From Emydura subglobosa (lineage: Eukaryota > Chordata > Testudines > Chelidae), in the NCBI GenBank assembly GCA_007922225.1, contig ML679954.1, positions 26,640,240 to 26,704,239 on the forward strand: a DNA stretch of 64,000 bases, written 5' to 3'. The notes below the pieces were generated by a model that saw nothing but the letters and a program-made list of their open reading frames with translations, did no database searches and was not told the origin of the DNA. Of this stretch, positions 60,940-64,000 are shown one piece after another; the stretch's first letter is position 1; every line of letters begins with the position of its first letter. A program made the position numbers and the translations under genes.

Positions 60940-61070
60940 TGTACTGTTATCCCCATAATACAGACATGGACATCAAAGTCACACAAAGGCAGTAAGTGGC
61001 AGAGCCAGAAATTGGAACCCAGACTTCTTGAATCCAGTCTTGTGCCTACCTCAAGATCATCCTTTACCAA
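60940..61070 (-). mobile_element. MIR SINE fragment, antisense
   Basis: GTTATCCCCATAATACAGAC, AAGTCACACAAAGGCAGTAA, GTGGCAGAGCCAGAAATTGG, AACCCAGACTTCTTGAATCC and AGTCTTGTGCC, in this order, are the reverse complement of the MIR core (GGATTC...CTCTGCCACTTACTAGC...CAAGTCACTT...GGGGATAA). Confidence 0.8.
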
Positions 61071-64000
61071 CATGACTGGATTAAAAGCTACAAAATGTAG
61101 GAAGCAATGCTGAACTGAAGGAGATGGGACAGAGGAACTGGCCGTTTGTTTCCAGCTCCATAGACTTCGGTGTAGCTATGTCCATTTACATCAGCTGAGG
61201 CTTCATCCACTGGTAACTAAGCCACCTAGCATTGCAGCAGCAGGGATACAGCCCTAAACAAAAGTTAAAAATGCTCTCAAGCATTTTGAAAATAGCTTTC
61301 TTTAATGTGTGACAGACAGAGAATACCTGGTATTGTTGTGGGATACACATTTTCTTGGCACTGATGAGTAATGCCATTCAAAACTCATGCCAGTAAAAAT
61401 CTTTGTTTTACTATCACCATGGATTTTTTTACTTGCATATATTGCACTCTCATTTTAATATATCTGTTCATATATGTAGTGTAGTGTGTGTGTAGTATTC
61501 TGTATCTTCCACTTTGCATTTTGTAGAAACCTTTTGCTACTACTTAGTCTTTTATAGAGAAATTTTTGGAGGTTTTATTTTAGGTGTGGAAATTTGATTA
61601 AAGTGCTTACCTGTAATTTATGTTTCAGTTGGTACAATATGTTATAAAATTTGCCCCTCGCCCACCTACTTTCTCCACAGAGCTGGAAATATTTTTAATA
61701 TTCTCCATTGCAGCTTAGAAAAGGGACTGATGGCTGGAAGCATGAGGAGTTGCTATGCAAGAAATACACAGCCTTCCCCTCACTCTGAGTGTACGGATCC
61801 AGATCTGTTGACTAACTTTGCAAGAACAGGCATTTTGTATTAGCTCCATCAGTCCAGAATCCCTCCCTGTTCAACTAACCCATTTTGGGCTTAAAGTGCT
61901 TTAGAAGCATTTAAATTCCACTTGTACTTCAGGAAGGAAATTGCTCCCCCCCAACCCTTTGGGAGGGCCTCCAGAAGTATTCAATGGAATTATTAGATAC
62001 CATGGTCAAGCCTAGATTTCTGTGTTGCGTGCTGTAGGAAAACACAAAACAGATGGATCCAATGGAGGACAGGTGGACATGTAAAGTTTCTTTCTGCATA
62101 GTGCCTTTTCAAAGTTGTTTATTTGCAGCTCCTAGATAGCACTGCTATTTCTTTTAACACTGATTGTGCCAGCCCCAATAAAAATAAATCATTTGATCTG
62201 TGTATCCTACTGTAAAGAAATGTGTACATGCTTGCTAACTTCTATCATAACATTTTTCAACATGAAATATCCTTATGATTTCTTCTACAGCACACAATGA
62301 ATACCAAAGAAATCACTGTAATAATTTGTAATAAAGTGTTGACATTAAATGATTCATTTTATTTATGAGAAAATTTGCAACCTTATTAATCAGTATTCTA
62401 AAACAAGCAAAGAAGTTACCTAAATTCAAATCAAACTGGAAGTACCTCAGAATATTGGAAACATTGGATACAATTGGAAAATTGGACTGTTGTTTTGCTG
62501 TGTTGCTGATAGATTAATTTAGATACCCAGTGAATTCCCTGTTTCGACTTCTGTCTAAAGAAAACATTAAAATGCATCCTAGCACTTTCTGATCCAATTC
62601 ATTTTGATACAATATTTACAATTAAAACTTACCATTGTGTACTAATCACAATATATAAATCGTTACATTTTACTCAAGATATTTTGAAAGCAGTAAATTA
62701 ATAATAGTTTAAACCTTCTTTAGTTCTATCTAGTCTTTTTGGAATCCTTAGAATGATAAAGGAAGCAGCTGTAAAAGATAATGGCTATGTAATGCTATGA
62801 GCTAGCATGTATGCCTACCATATTGCACCTTAATGCTTTCCTTATCAGTTTGACAGGGCATCTATTAGATACTAAAACCAGGGAGATTGTGAATTGGGTA
62901 CTTAGGTCTAATGGGACTGCCTATCAAATTGATAAGGAAAATCATTAAGGAAGAGATACTTTTAAAACACAACTGTAGCATTTGTCATCAGTTTAAAAGG
63001 CGGTTCATGTTTACTGAAAAAATTGTGTTTCACTTAGATACAATGGAGAGGATGTCCTGTGAACTGATTTTTTTTTTTTTTTTTAAGCCAAGCTATCAGT
63101 TTTTCTTTAGTACCAATAATTTCAAACATGATCTGTATTTCCTGGAATATAGTCTGTTCTCACTAGGTCCAGAGGATCAGACAAATAAGATTTTGGGGTT
63201 TTTTAAATGAAAAATGCTGAATACCATGATTTAGTTTCCTTGAACAGTAGGAGTTATCCAACATATGTTTTGTACAAGATTTAACAGAGATTCTTAGCAC
63301 TAGTGCCCAATATAAACTTACTAACGTGTTAGAGAATGTAACATACATAGAGATTATTTGGAGCACTCTTAAAAAAATTGCACCAGTATCATCTTAAATA
63401 GGAAAATTATTTGATTGCCTAATATCATTATATGCGTATAGTTTGGACCACATCTGTCTCTAGCAGAGCTTGAAACATGGTGTGTTTGGTTCCATATTGT
63501 AAACTCTTATTCCAGAAAGCAACTTCTTTGATGTCAAAGAAATATAGCTGATTTTCTAGCTACTGTATATAATTTGTTCTCATGAAGGTATTAAAGTCAA
63601 TATGATTACTTTGGTATTCTAGTCAATGTTCATTCACAACTGTGCACAATATCAAAAGCATGAAAATTGATGTTACTTCAAATTATTAAAACATCACTTT
63701 ACAGAGTATAATCATTTTAAAAATTGCATCATGGGATTTCATATTTATGTCTCAGTGGCTTCCATATTTATTTTGCTCCATTTATAAGTTGGTTATCTTT
63801 TCTAAAAATATGTCTACTAAAACCTAGCCTTCCAGAATTCGCCAAGGATCTGAAAGAGAAGTTGTATTTTTTCTTTGCGTTTGAATCAGTACCAGTAATA
63901 AAGATTTTTTAATTGAAAGTTAACAACTTTGTTGACAATTATATGAGTCAGAATAGAATCCAGCTCACTGTGAGTTGTATGTACTCTGCAGCTCTAACTG
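61071..64000. other. Intronic DNA to the window end, no gene seen
   Basis: AT-rich intron with a 17-T run at 63068-63084. The frames at 62911-63210 and 63724-63912 lack motifs and splice context. Exon 4 of DPYD is not present here. Confidence 0.4.

Larger units (their letters stand above)
14367..64000 (+). other. DPYD: DPYD intron 3, 5' portion (partial)
   Basis: The remaining 49.6 kb is read as intron 3. I searched by eye for exon 4, which would encode a peptide beginning CLKCADAPC with the first iron-sulfur cysteines, and saw nothing like it on the + strand. The human intron 3 is also very long, so this is expected. Confidence 0.7.

Noticed and set aside
1..64000. CRISPR array, bacterial operons or an rRNA cluster
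   Set aside because: No evenly spaced identical repeats, no prokaryotic gene packing and no rRNA blocks; the DNA is a vertebrate intron.

Overview
This window is vertebrate nuclear DNA, and I place it inside a reptile copy of DPYD (dihydropyrimidine dehydrogenase). The anchor is one exon at 14284-14366 on the + strand. It is 83 nt long, flanked by AG and GTAAGT, and encodes the stretch ending in [12 protein letters not shown], which is DPYD exon 3. Length, phase and peptide all agree with the vertebrate gene. The rest is intron: 1-14283 is the end of intron 2, and 14367-64000 is the start of intron 3. I did not find exon 2 or exon 4. No complete host gene is present, and nearly all other open frames are chance frames or pieces of transposons.

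The mobile DNA points to a sauropsid, most likely a turtle. It includes CR1 LINEs, a PIF/Harbinger element with a Myb-like second gene, a DIRS-type tyrosine-recombinase remnant, Penelope-like insertions with 12-bp target duplications, hAT and other MITEs, an RTE-like LINE, L2 and MIR. A crocodilian is less likely but not excluded.

Layout: 1-840 DIRS-type remnant (recombinase C-terminus, then inverted terminal repeats). 841-14283 intron 2, AT-rich, with MIR, MITEs and a CR1 tail. 14284-14366 DPYD exon 3. 17310-21480 an antisense RTE-like LINE interrupted by a spliced, decayed antisense copy of ANKFY1 (19090-20460). 26265-26455 and 31516-31630 two Penelope-like insertions; the second carries a hammerhead-ribozyme-like fold. 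28790-29315 nested foldback elements. 31807-32030 hAT MITE. 38920-41650 antisense CR1 covering endonuclease and RT. 46830-47110 antisense L2. 50231-54835 a 4.6-kb Harbinger with TTA target duplication: decayed transposase (+), convergent Myb-like gene (-), an open + strand frame in the apparent intron of the latter, and a 748-bp solo LTR inserted in the transposase with a perfect 5-bp duplication. 54836-55308 a MITE abutting the Harbinger. 55740-64000 MITEs, a CR1 scrap, MIR and plain intron.

I see no unmistakably new system. The items most worth a second look are the third open frame in the Harbinger, the hammerhead-like Penelope insertion, and the ANKFY1 copy inside the LINE. Family names rest on recalled motifs and on structure visible here; no database search was run.
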